Of a stretch of 64,000 bases of DNA, positions 10,360 to 18,709 are shown piece after piece. Every line of letters begins with the position of its first letter. Position 1 is the stretch's first letter. The position numbers and the translations under genes were made by a program. The stretch covers positions 310,001 through 374,000 of the forward strand of contig NZ_FYDJ01000002.1 of assembly GCF_900187425.1 (NCBI RefSeq), in the 5' to 3' direction. The notes beneath the pieces are model-generated. The model had not been told where the DNA came from. It did not search any database and was given only the letters and a program-made list of their open reading frames with translations. This DNA comes from Pseudomonas sp. Irchel s3h14 (GTDB lineage: Bacteria > Pseudomonadota > Gammaproteobacteria > Pseudomonadales > Pseudomonadaceae).

Positions 10360-11297
10360 GCACAGACAAGGAACACTGGGCTGACCGCCAGGAGCGCGGC
10401 AGTTTCTGGCTGATGAAGTTCACCGCGTTCTGCGCAAAAGTCTTGGGCCGTCGGTTGTTGAGCCCGTTGCTGTACGGCATCGTTCTGTACTTTTTCCTGT
10501 TCGGTCGCAGCGCCCGTCGCAGCGCCTGGCAATACCAGCAGCGGCTCGCCGACTGGAGTGGTCGCAACGAATTGCGTCCGACCCATTGGCGAGTGTTCGG
10601 TCAGTTCATGGCCTTCGCCGATTCCATGCTCGACAAGCTCGACGTATGGAACGGCAAGTTGAGCATCGAGCAGATCGAAATCATCGACCCGGCATTGCTG
10701 CGCAATCAACTGCGCGGCACCCGTGGGCAGATGCTGGTAGGCGCGCATTTGGGCAATCTCGAGGTCTGCCGTGCGCTGGCCGAGATCGGCGAGAAAGTTA
10801 CGATGAACGTGCTGGTGCACACCAAGCACGCCGAACAATTCAACCGCTTGCTGGGTGAAGCCGGCGCGACCAATCTGCGACTGATTCAGGTCAGCGAGCT
10901 GGACCCGCTGATCATGCTGCAACTCCATGAACGCCTGGAGCGCGGCGAATGGCTGGCGATTGCCGGCGACCGCGTGCCGCTGCACGGCGGGCGCAGCGTG
11001 ACCGTGGATTTCCTCGGCCATCAAGCCGCGTTCCCTCAGGGCCCATGGTTGCTAGCCGGCCTGCTGAAATGCCCGATCAACCTGATGCTGTGCCTGAAGA
11101 AGCCAGCGGGCGACTATCGACTGACCCTCGAACCGTTCGCCGAGGCCGTGGTGTGGAAGCGCAGCGACCGCGAGCAGGTCATTCATCAGTGGGCCTCCCG
11201 CTATGCCGAACGCTTGGGTCACTATTGCCTTGAAGCGCCCCAACAATGGTTCAACTTTTACCCTTTCTGGAAGACTGATGACGACGCCAACGCTTGA
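10356..11297 (+). CDS. LpxL/HtrB-like lipid A-type acyltransferase (ApeK-like)
   Basis: 313 residues from ATG 10356; the long upstream frame lies inside the glycosyltransferase gene. One N-terminal membrane segment ('LLSPLLYGIVLYFFLFG') precedes the LpxL-type HX4E motif in 'GAHLGNLEVCRALAEIG' and the later block 'AIAGDRVPLHGGRSVTVDFLG'. Members transfer acyl chains from ACP to glycolipids at the cytoplasmic face. Here it probably acylates the glycosylated polyene anchor together with the PlsC-like enzyme. Overlap with the following gene is 20 bases. Confidence 0.87.
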   Translation: MSTDKEHWADRQERGSFWLMKFTAFCAKVLGRRLLSPLLYGIVLYFFLFGRSARRSAWQYQQRLADWSGRNELRPTHWRVFGQFMAFADSMLDKLDVWNGKLSIEQIEIIDPALLRNQLRGTRGQMLVGAHLGNLEVCRALAEIGEKVTMNVLVHTKHAEQFNRLLGEAGATNLRLIQVSELDPLIMLQLHERLERGEWLAIAGDRVPLHGGRSVTVDFLGHQAAFPQGPWLLAGLLKCPINLMLCLKKPAGDYRLTLEPFAEAVVWKRSDREQVIHQWASRYAERLGHYCLEAPQQWFNFYPFWKTDDDANA

Positions 11298-12822
11298 GCC
11301 GGTAACCTTCGGCGAACTCCCTTTGCGCATCGAAGACGTGCTGGCCCTGGCCAACCGTCAGGTGCCGACGCAGTTGCAAAGCGACCCTGCGTACCGCGAG
11401 CGTATCGCCAAGGGTGCGCGATTCCTGGACTCCTTGCTGGACAAGGAAGGCGTGATCTACGGCGTGACCACCGGCTACGGCGATTCTTGCGTGGTCGCGG
11501 TGCCGCTGCATCACGTCGAGGCGTTGCCCCGTCATCTGTACACGTTCCACGGCTGTGGCTTGGGCAAACTGCTCGACGCTCAGGCCACTCGCGCGGTGCT
11601 GGCGGCGCGTTTGCAGTCGTTGTGCCACGGCGTGTCCGGGGTGCGCGTGGAGCTGCTGGAACGCCTGCAAGCCTTCCTCGAACACGACATTCTGCCGCTG
11701 ATTCCGGAAGAAGGCTCAGTGGGCGCCAGCGGTGATTTGACGCCGTTGTCCTATGTCGCCGCAACCCTGTCCGGTGAACGCGAAGTGATGTTCCGTGGCG
11801 AACGCCGACAAGCCTCCGATGTGCACCGCGAACTGGGTTGGGAGCCGCTGGTTCTACGCCCGAAAGAAGCGCTGGCGCTGATGAACGGCACCGCCGTCAT
11901 GACCGGTCTCGCGTGCCTGGCCTATGCCCGCGCCGATTACCTGCTGCAACTGGCCACGCGCATCACCGCGTTGAACGTGGTCGCCCTGCAAGGCAACCCC
12001 GAGCACTTCGACGAGCGCCTGTTCGCCACCAAACCGCATCCGGGGCAGATGCAAGTCGCCGCGTGGCTGCGCAAGGATCTGGCGATCGACGCGCCGACCG
12101 CGCCGCTGCATCGCCTGCAAGACCGTTATTCCCTGCGTTGCGCGCCCCATGTCCTCGGCGTGCTGGCCGACAGCCTGAACTGGCTGCGTTCGTTCATCGA
12201 GATAGAGCTCAACAGCGCCAACGACAACCCGATTATCGACGCCGAAGCCGAACGCGTGCTGCACGGCGGGCACTTCTATGGCGGCCACATTGCGTTCGCC
12301 ATGGACAGCCTGAAGAACCTGGTGGCCAACGTCGCCGACCTGCTTGATCGTCAACTCGCCTTGCTGGTGGACGAGCGTTACAACCATGGCTTGCCAAGCA
12401 ACCTGTCCGGCGCCACCGCTGACCGAGCGATGCTCAATCACGGCTTCAAAGCCGTGCAGATCGGCACCAGTGCCTGGACCGCCGAAGCGCTGAAAAACAC
12501 CATGCCGGCCAGCGTCTTCTCGCGCTCCACCGAGTGCCACAACCAGGACAAAGTGAGCATGGGCACCATTGCTGCCCGTGATGCGATCCGCGTGCTGGAA
12601 CTGACCGAACAGGTTGCCGCTGCCACTCTGCTGGCCGCCAACCAAGGCGTCTGGCTGCGCAGCAAGGCCGAGGATGCACGTCCATTACCGCCAGCACTGG
12701 CCGCCATGCACGAAGAACTGGCCAAGGACTTCCCGCCGGTCATCGAAGACCGCGCGCTGGAAGGCGAACTGCGCCTGTGCCTGAAGCGTATTGCCGAGCA
12801 ACACTGGAGGCTGCATGCGTAG
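11278..12822 (+). CDS. HAL/PAL/TAL-family aromatic amino acid ammonia-lyase
   Basis: 514 residues from ATG 11278. The MIO-forming tripeptide Ala-Ser-Gly is at 150-152 ('VGASGDLTPLSY') and the catalytic Tyr is in 'YGVTTGYGD' (61-69). 'NGTAVMTG' and 'SANDNPII' are further active-site blocks of the family. It eliminates ammonia from an aromatic amino acid to give an aryl-acrylate, presumably the pathway to the aryl starter. The substrate-selectivity pair aligns to Phe90-His91, which is neither HAL (Ser-His), TAL (His-Leu) nor PAL (Phe-Leu), so the substrate should not be assumed to be histidine. It overlaps both neighbours. Confidence 0.9.
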   Translation: MTTPTLEPVTFGELPLRIEDVLALANRQVPTQLQSDPAYRERIAKGARFLDSLLDKEGVIYGVTTGYGDSCVVAVPLHHVEALPRHLYTFHGCGLGKLLDAQATRAVLAARLQSLCHGVSGVRVELLERLQAFLEHDILPLIPEEGSVGASGDLTPLSYVAATLSGEREVMFRGERRQASDVHRELGWEPLVLRPKEALALMNGTAVMTGLACLAYARADYLLQLATRITALNVVALQGNPEHFDERLFATKPHPGQMQVAAWLRKDLAIDAPTAPLHRLQDRYSLRCAPHVLGVLADSLNWLRSFIEIELNSANDNPIIDAEAERVLHGGHFYGGHIAFAMDSLKNLVANVADLLDRQLALLVDERYNHGLPSNLSGATADRAMLNHGFKAVQIGTSAWTAEALKNTMPASVFSRSTECHNQDKVSMGTIAARDAIRVLELTEQVAAATLLAANQGVWLRSKAEDARPLPPALAAMHEELAKDFPPVIEDRALEGELRLCLKRIAEQHWRLHA

Positions 12823-13240
12823 CAAGGGAGTGCTTCACACCGATACGGAAATCCTCGTGCCGTTCTTTGATGTCGACACCATGAACGTCGTCTGGCACGG
12901 CCATTACATCAAATACCTGGAAGTCGCCCGCTGCGCGCTGCTGGACAAGATCGGCCACAACTACACGGCCATGGTCGAGTCGGGCTACGCATGGCCGGTG
13001 ATCGATCTGCAACTGCGTTATGTGCGCGGCGCCGTGTTCGGCCAAAAGCTCAACGTGCGCGCCAATCTGGTGGAATGGGAGAACCGTCTGAAGATCAGCT
13101 ACCTGATCAGCGATCTGGAAACCGGCGAACGCTTGACCCGCGCCAGTTCCGTGCAGGTCGCCGTCGACATGAGCAGCCGCGAAATGCAGTTGGCCTCACC
13201 CAAGGTCTTCACCGACGCTGTTGAAAGGATGCTCGCATGA
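12815..13240 (+). CDS. 4-hydroxybenzoyl-CoA-type hotdog thioesterase
   Basis: 141 residues from ATG 12815 (8-base overlap with the lyase gene). 'VPFFDVDTMNVVWHGHYIKYLEVAR' is the YbgC/4HBT signature with catalytic Asp in 'FDVDTMNVVWHGHY'. It hydrolyses acyl-CoA or acyl-ACP thioesters; in this operon it could release the starter acid or edit misloaded ACPs. Its stop overlaps the LolA-like gene as ATGA. Confidence 0.9.
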   Translation: MRSKGVLHTDTEILVPFFDVDTMNVVWHGHYIKYLEVARCALLDKIGHNYTAMVESGYAWPVIDLQLRYVRGAVFGQKLNVRANLVEWENRLKISYLISDLETGERLTRASSVQVAVDMSSREMQLASPKVFTDAVERMLA

Positions 13241-13989
13241 CCCTGCTGAAAACCCTCTGTAGCAGCTGGCGAAGCCTGCGTCGATCGGTCCGCGCTCGGG
13301 CGCAGCAATCGCCCTGCATTCCTCCTGATGCACCGCATGTTCAGGTTTTACGACGGCTTCGCCGCCGAACGCAGCCTCGCGGGCTCGGCAGCTGCTACAG
13401 GTTCGTGGTGGCGCTGGTGTTAGCGCTGGGATTTACTTCATTGGCGCAGGCTTTTGATTTGCAGCAGTTGAGTGATCAACTGGCCAAGCCTGACGTGATC
13501 CACGGCAACTTCATCCAGGAAAAACACCTGCGCGCCCTGCCCCAGCCGCTGACCAGCAAGGGCACTTTCGTCCTCGCTAAAAACCACGGCTTGCTCTGGC
13601 TGCTGAAAACCCCGCTGCAACAGGATTACCGCATCAGCGACAAAGGCATCGCCCGGCGAGACGCCAACGGGTGGCAAATGCTCCCGAGCAAGAGTGCCGG
13701 TGCCGAGCAGAACCGTTTGTTCCTCGCCGTACTGCAAGGCGACAGCAGCGGGTTGCAACGGGATTTCGAACTTTCACTGAGCGGCGACGCACAGCACTGG
13801 AAGCTGACGCTGACCCCGCGTTCCATGCTGCTCAAGCAGGTGTTCACTCAGATCAACATTGCCGGCGGCGAACTGGTGCACAGCATCGAGCTGCTCGAAA
13901 CCCAAGGCGACAGCACGCTTTTGCGCATGCAGGACAGCACCAGTGCACAACCGTTGAGCGATGCGGAGCAACATGACTTTGCCGAGTGA
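13237..13989 (+). CDS. LolA-like outer membrane lipoprotein carrier with repeat-extended N-terminus
   Basis: 250 residues as an open frame. From about residue 57 it is a normal secreted LolA-like protein: signal core 'VVALVLALGFTSLAQA' then 'FDLQQLSDQLAKPDVIHG' and 'GTFVLAKNHGLLWLLKTP'. It would ferry the pigment lipid or a lipoprotein across the periplasm. Codons 8-55 derive from a palindromic repeat (13257-13400), giving an Arg-rich stretch between 'MTLLKTL' and the hydrophobic core. Deleting the 144 bases leaves MTLLKTLFVVALVLALGF, a textbook signal peptide. Alternative GTG starts at 13405 and 13408 lack a good Shine-Dalgarno sequence and a basic n-region. The 3' end overlaps the MMPL gene by 17 bases. 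Confidence 0.82.
   Translation: MTLLKTLCSSWRSLRRSVRARAQQSPCIPPDAPHVQVLRRLRRRTQPRGLGSCYRFVVALVLALGFTSLAQAFDLQQLSDQLAKPDVIHGNFIQEKHLRALPQPLTSKGTFVLAKNHGLLWLLKTPLQQDYRISDKGIARRDANGWQMLPSKSAGAEQNRLFLAVLQGDSSGLQRDFELSLSGDAQHWKLTLTPRSMLLKQVFTQINIAGGELVHSIELLETQGDSTLLRMQDSTSAQPLSDAEQHDFAE
13257..13400. repeat. 144-bp palindromic repeat inside the LolA-like signal peptide
   Basis: Terminal inverted repeats CTGTAGCAGC (13257-13266) and GCTGCTACAG (13391-13400) bound the element, with further inner symmetry (AGCCTGCG against CGCAGCCTCGCGGGCT). I recognise it as the 'CTGTAGCAGCTGCCGAGCC' repeat common in P. fluorescens genomes, distinct from the GTGGGAGCGGG REP family. It is exactly 48 codons long and contains no in-frame stop. 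Confidence 0.85.
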
Positions 13990-16318
13990 ACGGAGTCTTC
14001 CACGGCTGTTTCTGATCCTGCTGCTGGCGGTGCTCGCGCTTGCCGGTTGGCAATGGCGTGACGGCGCCCCGCTGTCGGCCAACCTGATGGAACTGGTGCC
14101 GGGCACGGCGCCGGACGCGCTGGAACTGCGCGCCGAACAACGCATGCAAGAACCGCTGAACCGCGAAATGCTGGTACTGGTCGGCCACACCGATCGCCAG
14201 CAAGCCGTCGCGATGGCGCAGAAACTGGGCGAGCAGTGGCAGGCCAGCGGCTTGTTCGAAAAGGTCCAGTGGAACCTGCAAGCCGACTTGCCAGCGCTGC
14301 GCACGCAATTGCTCAATGGTCGACTCGCGATGTTGTCAGCGGCTGACCGGCAGCAACTGATCGAGCATCCCGACGCCTTTATCCAGCAGCGAGTACAAGC
14401 GCTGTTCGACCCTTTCACCGGTTTCAGTCTGGTGCCGAGTCAGGATGACTGGCTGGGCCTGACCGGGCGCATCCAGAACAGCCAGCCGCAACACGGTTCG
14501 GTGCAACTGGACATCGGCAGCGGTGCGCTGGTCGCCGATGCCGACGCCGACGGCAAGAGTTGGGTGCTGCTGCGCTCGCGCACCACTGGCAACGCCTTCG
14601 ACATGAACTTGCCGCTGCAAGTGGCCGACCTGCTCCAGCACAGCCGTGAACAAGCCGCCCAGGCCAACGTTCAATTGCTTGCCGCCAGCGGCTTGCTCTA
14701 TGCGGCCAGTGGGCAAAAGCAAGCCACCCGGGAAATGACCTGGGTCGGTGGTGGCGCCACGGTGGGCATTCTGTTGCTGTTGCTGCTGGCCTTCCGGCGC
14801 TGGCGGGTGTTGCTGGCCTTCGTCCCGGTGCTGGTCGGCATGCTCTTCGGTGCGGTGGCCTGCGTGGCGCTGTTCGGCCATATGCATGTGATGACGCTGG
14901 TGCTCGGTTCGAGCCTGATCGGCGTAGCGGTCGATTACCCGCTGCACTACCTGTCCAAGAGCTGGAGCCTGAAGCCCTGGCACAGTTGGCCGGCCCTGCG
15001 CCTGACGTTGCCGGGCCTGACGCTGAGCCTGATCACCAGTTGCATCGGTTACCTGGCCCTGGCCTGGACACCGTTCCCGGCGCTGACCCAGATTGCCGTG
15101 TTCTCTGCCGCCGGTCTGCTCGGCGCCTATTTGTCCGCGGTGTGCCTGCTGCCGGCACTGCTCAAGGGCACAGATTTGCGTCCGGCGCAGTGGCCGCTGC
15201 GGGTGGCCGAGTATTTGCTGGGGCGCCGTGAAGCGTTGCTCAAACTCGCGAGCACGCCGGTGCTGCTGGCGCTGCTGATTGCCTTTTGTGTGGGCGGTCT
15301 GTTGCAGCTCGACACCAAAAACGACATTCGCCAGTGGGTCGGTGCACCGCAGCAACTGACTGACGAAGCACAAACCATTGCACGCATCACCGGCTATCAA
15401 CCCACCAGCCAGTTCTTCCTGGTACGCGCGGCCAATCAGCAGCAACTGCTGGAACGCCAAACTGCGTTGAGCGAGCGGCTGGATCAGTTGGTCAACCTGG
15501 AAAAACTCCAGGGTTATCTGTCGCTCAATCAACTGGTCAGCCAACCCACCGAACAGCAGAAAGTCCGTGAGGCGCTGAACAAGTTGCCGCAGTTCTGGCA
15601 ACCGCTGCTCGATGTCGGCGTGCCCGCCGAGGCGCTGCAAGCAGAGCTCACGAAATTGCAGGCACTGCCCACCGAAGACATCGACGCAGCGCTGGTCGGT
15701 CCGTTGGCGGAACCCTATCGCACACTGTGGCTGGGACCGACCGATGACGGCGTAGCGGCGATGGTCAGTCTGCAAGGGCTGAACAATCCTGCCCTGCTGC
15801 GAGTCCAGGCGCTGGATTTGCCGGGCGTGGAACTGGTGGATCGCCTCGGTGAGTTGAACACGGTATTCGCCGACACCCAGATCAGTGCCGCAGAGCTGAA
15901 ACTCGCGTCCTGCGTGCTGATCGTTCTGGTGCTGATCCTGCCGTTCGGTTTCGGCGGCGCGCTGCGGATCGTCGCCCTGCCGCTGCTGGCCGCGCTTTGC
16001 AGTCTGGCCAGTCTCGGCTGGCTGGGGCAACCGCTGACGCTGTTCAGCCTGTTCGGCCTGCTGCTGGTGACGGCCATCAGCGTCGATTACGCGATCCTCA
16101 TGCGCGAACAGGTCGGCGGCGCTGCGGTGAGCCTGCTGGGCACCTTGCTGGCGGCGCTGACCACGTGGCTGTCGTTCGGTTTGCTGGCGGTGTCCAGCAC
16201 GCCGGCGGTGAGCAATTTCGGTCTGTCGGTGAGCCTCGGCCTGGCGTTCAGTTTCATCCTTGCGCCGTGGGCCGGACGCCAGGTTCACGCCGCCCCGGTC
16301 ACGGAGTCAGCCACATGA
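13973..16318 (+). CDS. MMPL/RND-superfamily exporter of the APE cluster
   Basis: 781 residues from ATG 13973. The layout is one N-terminal membrane helix, a periplasmic domain, six helices (about 250-400), a second periplasmic domain and six more helices (about 640-775), typical of MMPL-type RND exporters (COG4258). 'VAVDYPLHYLSKSW' and 'AISVDYAILMREQ' are the paired charged helix segments (VDYxLH/VDYxIL) expected for proton relay. It should lift the aryl polyene lipid from the inner membrane and hand it to the LolA-like carrier encoded just upstream. Confidence 0.88.
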   Translation: MTLPSERSLPRLFLILLLAVLALAGWQWRDGAPLSANLMELVPGTAPDALELRAEQRMQEPLNREMLVLVGHTDRQQAVAMAQKLGEQWQASGLFEKVQWNLQADLPALRTQLLNGRLAMLSAADRQQLIEHPDAFIQQRVQALFDPFTGFSLVPSQDDWLGLTGRIQNSQPQHGSVQLDIGSGALVADADADGKSWVLLRSRTTGNAFDMNLPLQVADLLQHSREQAAQANVQLLAASGLLYAASGQKQATREMTWVGGGATVGILLLLLLAFRRWRVLLAFVPVLVGMLFGAVACVALFGHMHVMTLVLGSSLIGVAVDYPLHYLSKSWSLKPWHSWPALRLTLPGLTLSLITSCIGYLALAWTPFPALTQIAVFSAAGLLGAYLSAVCLLPALLKGTDLRPAQWPLRVAEYLLGRREALLKLASTPVLLALLIAFCVGGLLQLDTKNDIRQWVGAPQQLTDEAQTIARITGYQPTSQFFLVRAANQQQLLERQTALSERLDQLVNLEKLQGYLSLNQLVSQPTEQQKVREALNKLPQFWQPLLDVGVPAEALQAELTKLQALPTEDIDAALVGPLAEPYRTLWLGPTDDGVAAMVSLQGLNNPALLRVQALDLPGVELVDRLGELNTVFADTQISAAELKLASCVLIVLVLILPFGFGGALRIVALPLLAALCSLASLGWLGQPLTLFSLFGLLLVTAISVDYAILMREQVGGAAVSLLGTLLAALTTWLSFGLLAVSSTPAVSNFGLSVSLGLAFSFILAPWAGRQVHAAPVTESAT

Positions 16319-17475
16319 TGATCGCCGTGTTCTGGGTCATGGCCCTGGCGCTATTCGCCGTGGCCACCCGTGTCGGTCGTCACTTCGGCGTGATCCCGAT
16401 TGTCAGCCAGTTGCTGCTGGCCACTTTCGGCCTGCCGCTGCTGATGTACTTCTGGATCGAACCCCAGTGGCAATTGAGCGGCGCCGCGCTGGTCGCGCCG
16501 GCCTGGCTGAAAAACGTCTACAGCCTGGGCTTTGCCTTGTTGCTGGGGCACATTCTCAGTGACGTGATTGACCTGCGACTCGACCGTCAGAGCCTGAAGA
16601 TCGCCCTGCCCAGCTTCTGTATTCCGTTTGCCTGCGGCCTCGCGACTGCAGTGTGGCTGTTACCGCCGCAACCCTGGATCAGTTCGCTGGCGGTCGGCCT
16701 GCTGTTCGCCATCACGGCGATTCCGGTGTTGTATCTGTACCTGCGACACATCAAATACCCGCCTGCCGCCACCCGGCGACTGGTGCAGACCGCGATCCTT
16801 ATCGACCTCACCTGCTGGACCCTGTTCGCCATCGCCCAAGGCAGCCTGCACCTGAGCAGCCTCTTGCTGCCGCTGGCCGGCGCCTGCCTGCCGTTGCTGC
16901 TGCGCCTGCTCCGATTGCGCCAGCCGTTGCTGCACAGCGGTTGCTTCTTCGCACTGCTGGTCGTGGCGGAACACTTCAAGCTCAATGCGCTGATTTTCGG
17001 CATCGGTTACCTGCTGTGGATGGCCGCGCTCAAAGTGCCGCTGGTGCTGCCGTTGCCGGTGATCTGGATGAGTCACTTGCAGACGTATATCGCGATCCCG
17101 CTGATCCTCACGTTCGGCATCGTGCAAATCAACGTCCATGCGGCCTTGGCCAGCCTCGGCTGGGTGCAACTGGCGGCACTGCTGCTGTTCCCGATTGCCA
17201 GTAAACTGCTGGGCAACTGGCTGGGCCTCGGCTGGGCCGGCGCATCGTTTGAAGGCGCCAGTCGCTGGCGGGAAAGTGTCTTGCTGAATATTCGTGGCTT
17301 GAGTGAGATCGTCTTTCTCAACCTGCTGCTGCAACAACAACTCATCAGCCCGGCGCTGTACTTCGCGCTGATGGTGATGGGCCTGATCGCGACACTGCTG
17401 CCGGCACTCGCCGGTATGCACCAAACCCCTCTGAACATCGCCGTCCCGGCAAGGAGCCCCCGTGCCAACAGTTGA
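16315..17475 (+). CDS. CPA2-like cation:proton antiporter-family membrane protein
   Basis: 386 residues from ATG 16315 (ATGA overlap), with about 11-12 membrane helices. The C-terminal block 'NIRGLSEIVFLNLLLQQQLI' strongly resembles the RGxxE/LVVLNIGL region of CPA2/CHX antiporters, and 'AITAIPVLYLYLRHI' with 'ILIDLTCWTLFAIA' fits the helix 4/5 core. The helix 5 ion site, normally Asp-Asp or Asn-Asp, reads Ile-Asp here, so transport may be altered. It is shorter than KefB/C and has no TrkA-N domain. Its role beside an exporter could be to couple ion flux to pigment export, but this is a guess. Confidence 0.68.
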   Translation: MMIAVFWVMALALFAVATRVGRHFGVIPIVSQLLLATFGLPLLMYFWIEPQWQLSGAALVAPAWLKNVYSLGFALLLGHILSDVIDLRLDRQSLKIALPSFCIPFACGLATAVWLLPPQPWISSLAVGLLFAITAIPVLYLYLRHIKYPPAATRRLVQTAILIDLTCWTLFAIAQGSLHLSSLLLPLAGACLPLLLRLLRLRQPLLHSGCFFALLVVAEHFKLNALIFGIGYLLWMAALKVPLVLPLPVIWMSHLQTYIAIPLILTFGIVQINVHAALASLGWVQLAALLLFPIASKLLGNWLGLGWAGASFEGASRWRESVLLNIRGLSEIVFLNLLLQQQLISPALYFALMVMGLIATLLPALAGMHQTPLNIAVPARSPRANS

Positions 17476-18709
17476 AATGGAACATCGCCAGGTCGTGGTT
17501 ATCGGTGCAGGTCCGTCGGGCGCCATCGCCGCCGCGCTGCTCAAGCGTAAAGGTCATGACGTATTGATGATCGAACGCCAGCATTTCCCACGGTTTTCCA
17601 TCGGTGAAAGCCTGCTGTCCCACTGCCTGGATTTCGTCGAAGAAGCCGGCATGCTCGAGGCGGTGAACGCCGCCGGATTCCAGTTGAAAAACGGTGCGGC
17701 ATTCGCTTGGGGCGAGCAATACAGCGCCTTTGATTTCGGCGAGACGTTCAGCAACGGCAAGCCGACTACCTTCCAGGTCCAGCGTGCCGACTTCGACAAG
17801 CTGCTGGCCGATCAGGCCGCGCTGCAAGGCGTCGACGTTCGTTACGGCGAAGCCATCGTCAGCGTCGATTTCAGCCTGCCGAAACCGCAGCTCGACGTGC
17901 TTCGCGAAGACGGCAGCCAGTACCGCGTCGAAGCCGATTTCGTGCTGGATGCCAGCGGCTACGGCCGCGTGTTGCCGCGCTTGCTCGACCTTGAAGCGCC
18001 GTCGGATTTCCCGGTGCGCCAGGCCGTGTTCACCCACGTCGAGGACCACATCGACAGCCCGACCTTCGAGCGGGAAAAAATCCTCATCACCACCCATCCG
18101 ATCCACCGCGATATCTGGTTCTGGACCATCCCGTTCAGCAACGGCCGTTGCTCGGTGGGCGTGGTCGCGGCAGCCGAACACTTCGAAGGCCGCATGGAGA
18201 ACCTGGACGAGTGCCTGCGAGGGTTTATCGCTGAAACCCCAAGCCTGGCCGGTGTGCTGAACAACGCTGTGTGGGATACGCCCGCTCGAACCATCGGCGG
18301 CTACTCGGCCAACGTCAAAACCCTCCACGGGCCAGGCTTTGCCCTGCTCGGCAACGCAGCAGAATTCCTCGACCCGGTGTTCTCCTCCGGCGTGACCATC
18401 GCCATGCGCTCGGCGAGCATGGCCGCCGCAGTTCTGCATCGCCAACTGCAAGGCGAAAATGTCGATTGGCAGACTGAGTTCGCCATCCCGCTCAAGCGCG
18501 GCGTCGACACATTCCGTTGCTACGTCGAAGGCTGGTACGCCGGGACGTTCCAGGATGTGATTTATCATGAGGGCGGCTCGCCCGATATTCGCCGCATGAT
18601 CAGTTCGATTCTGGCCGGGTATGCCTGGGACGAGCGCAATCCGTTCGTCACCGAACCCAAGCGCCGGCTGCGGATGCTCTCGGAGCTCTGTGCAAAGGAC
18701 GCCACATGA
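17462..18709 (+). CDS. Flavin-dependent halogenase-like oxidoreductase
   Basis: 415 residues. The start is GTG 17462 with AAGGAG at 17451-17456; the internal ATG at 17477 is too far from it. FAD-binding GAGPSG is at 15-20, 'RFSIGESLL' follows, Lys76 in 'GFQLKNGAAFAWG' occupies the position of the halogenase catalytic lysine, and W219-F-W-T-I-P224 fits the WxWxIP motif used to separate halogenases from monooxygenases. This supports an FADH2-dependent halogenase fold acting on the aryl head, though related APE cluster proteins may simply oxidise. No flavin reductase gene is adjacent. Confidence 0.82.
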   Translation: MPTVEMEHRQVVVIGAGPSGAIAAALLKRKGHDVLMIERQHFPRFSIGESLLSHCLDFVEEAGMLEAVNAAGFQLKNGAAFAWGEQYSAFDFGETFSNGKPTTFQVQRADFDKLLADQAALQGVDVRYGEAIVSVDFSLPKPQLDVLREDGSQYRVEADFVLDASGYGRVLPRLLDLEAPSDFPVRQAVFTHVEDHIDSPTFEREKILITTHPIHRDIWFWTIPFSNGRCSVGVVAAAEHFEGRMENLDECLRGFIAETPSLAGVLNNAVWDTPARTIGGYSANVKTLHGPGFALLGNAAEFLDPVFSSGVTIAMRSASMAAAVLHRQLQGENVDWQTEFAIPLKRGVDTFRCYVEGWYAGTFQDVIYHEGGSPDIRRMISSILAGYAWDERNPFVTEPKRRLRMLSELCAKDAT

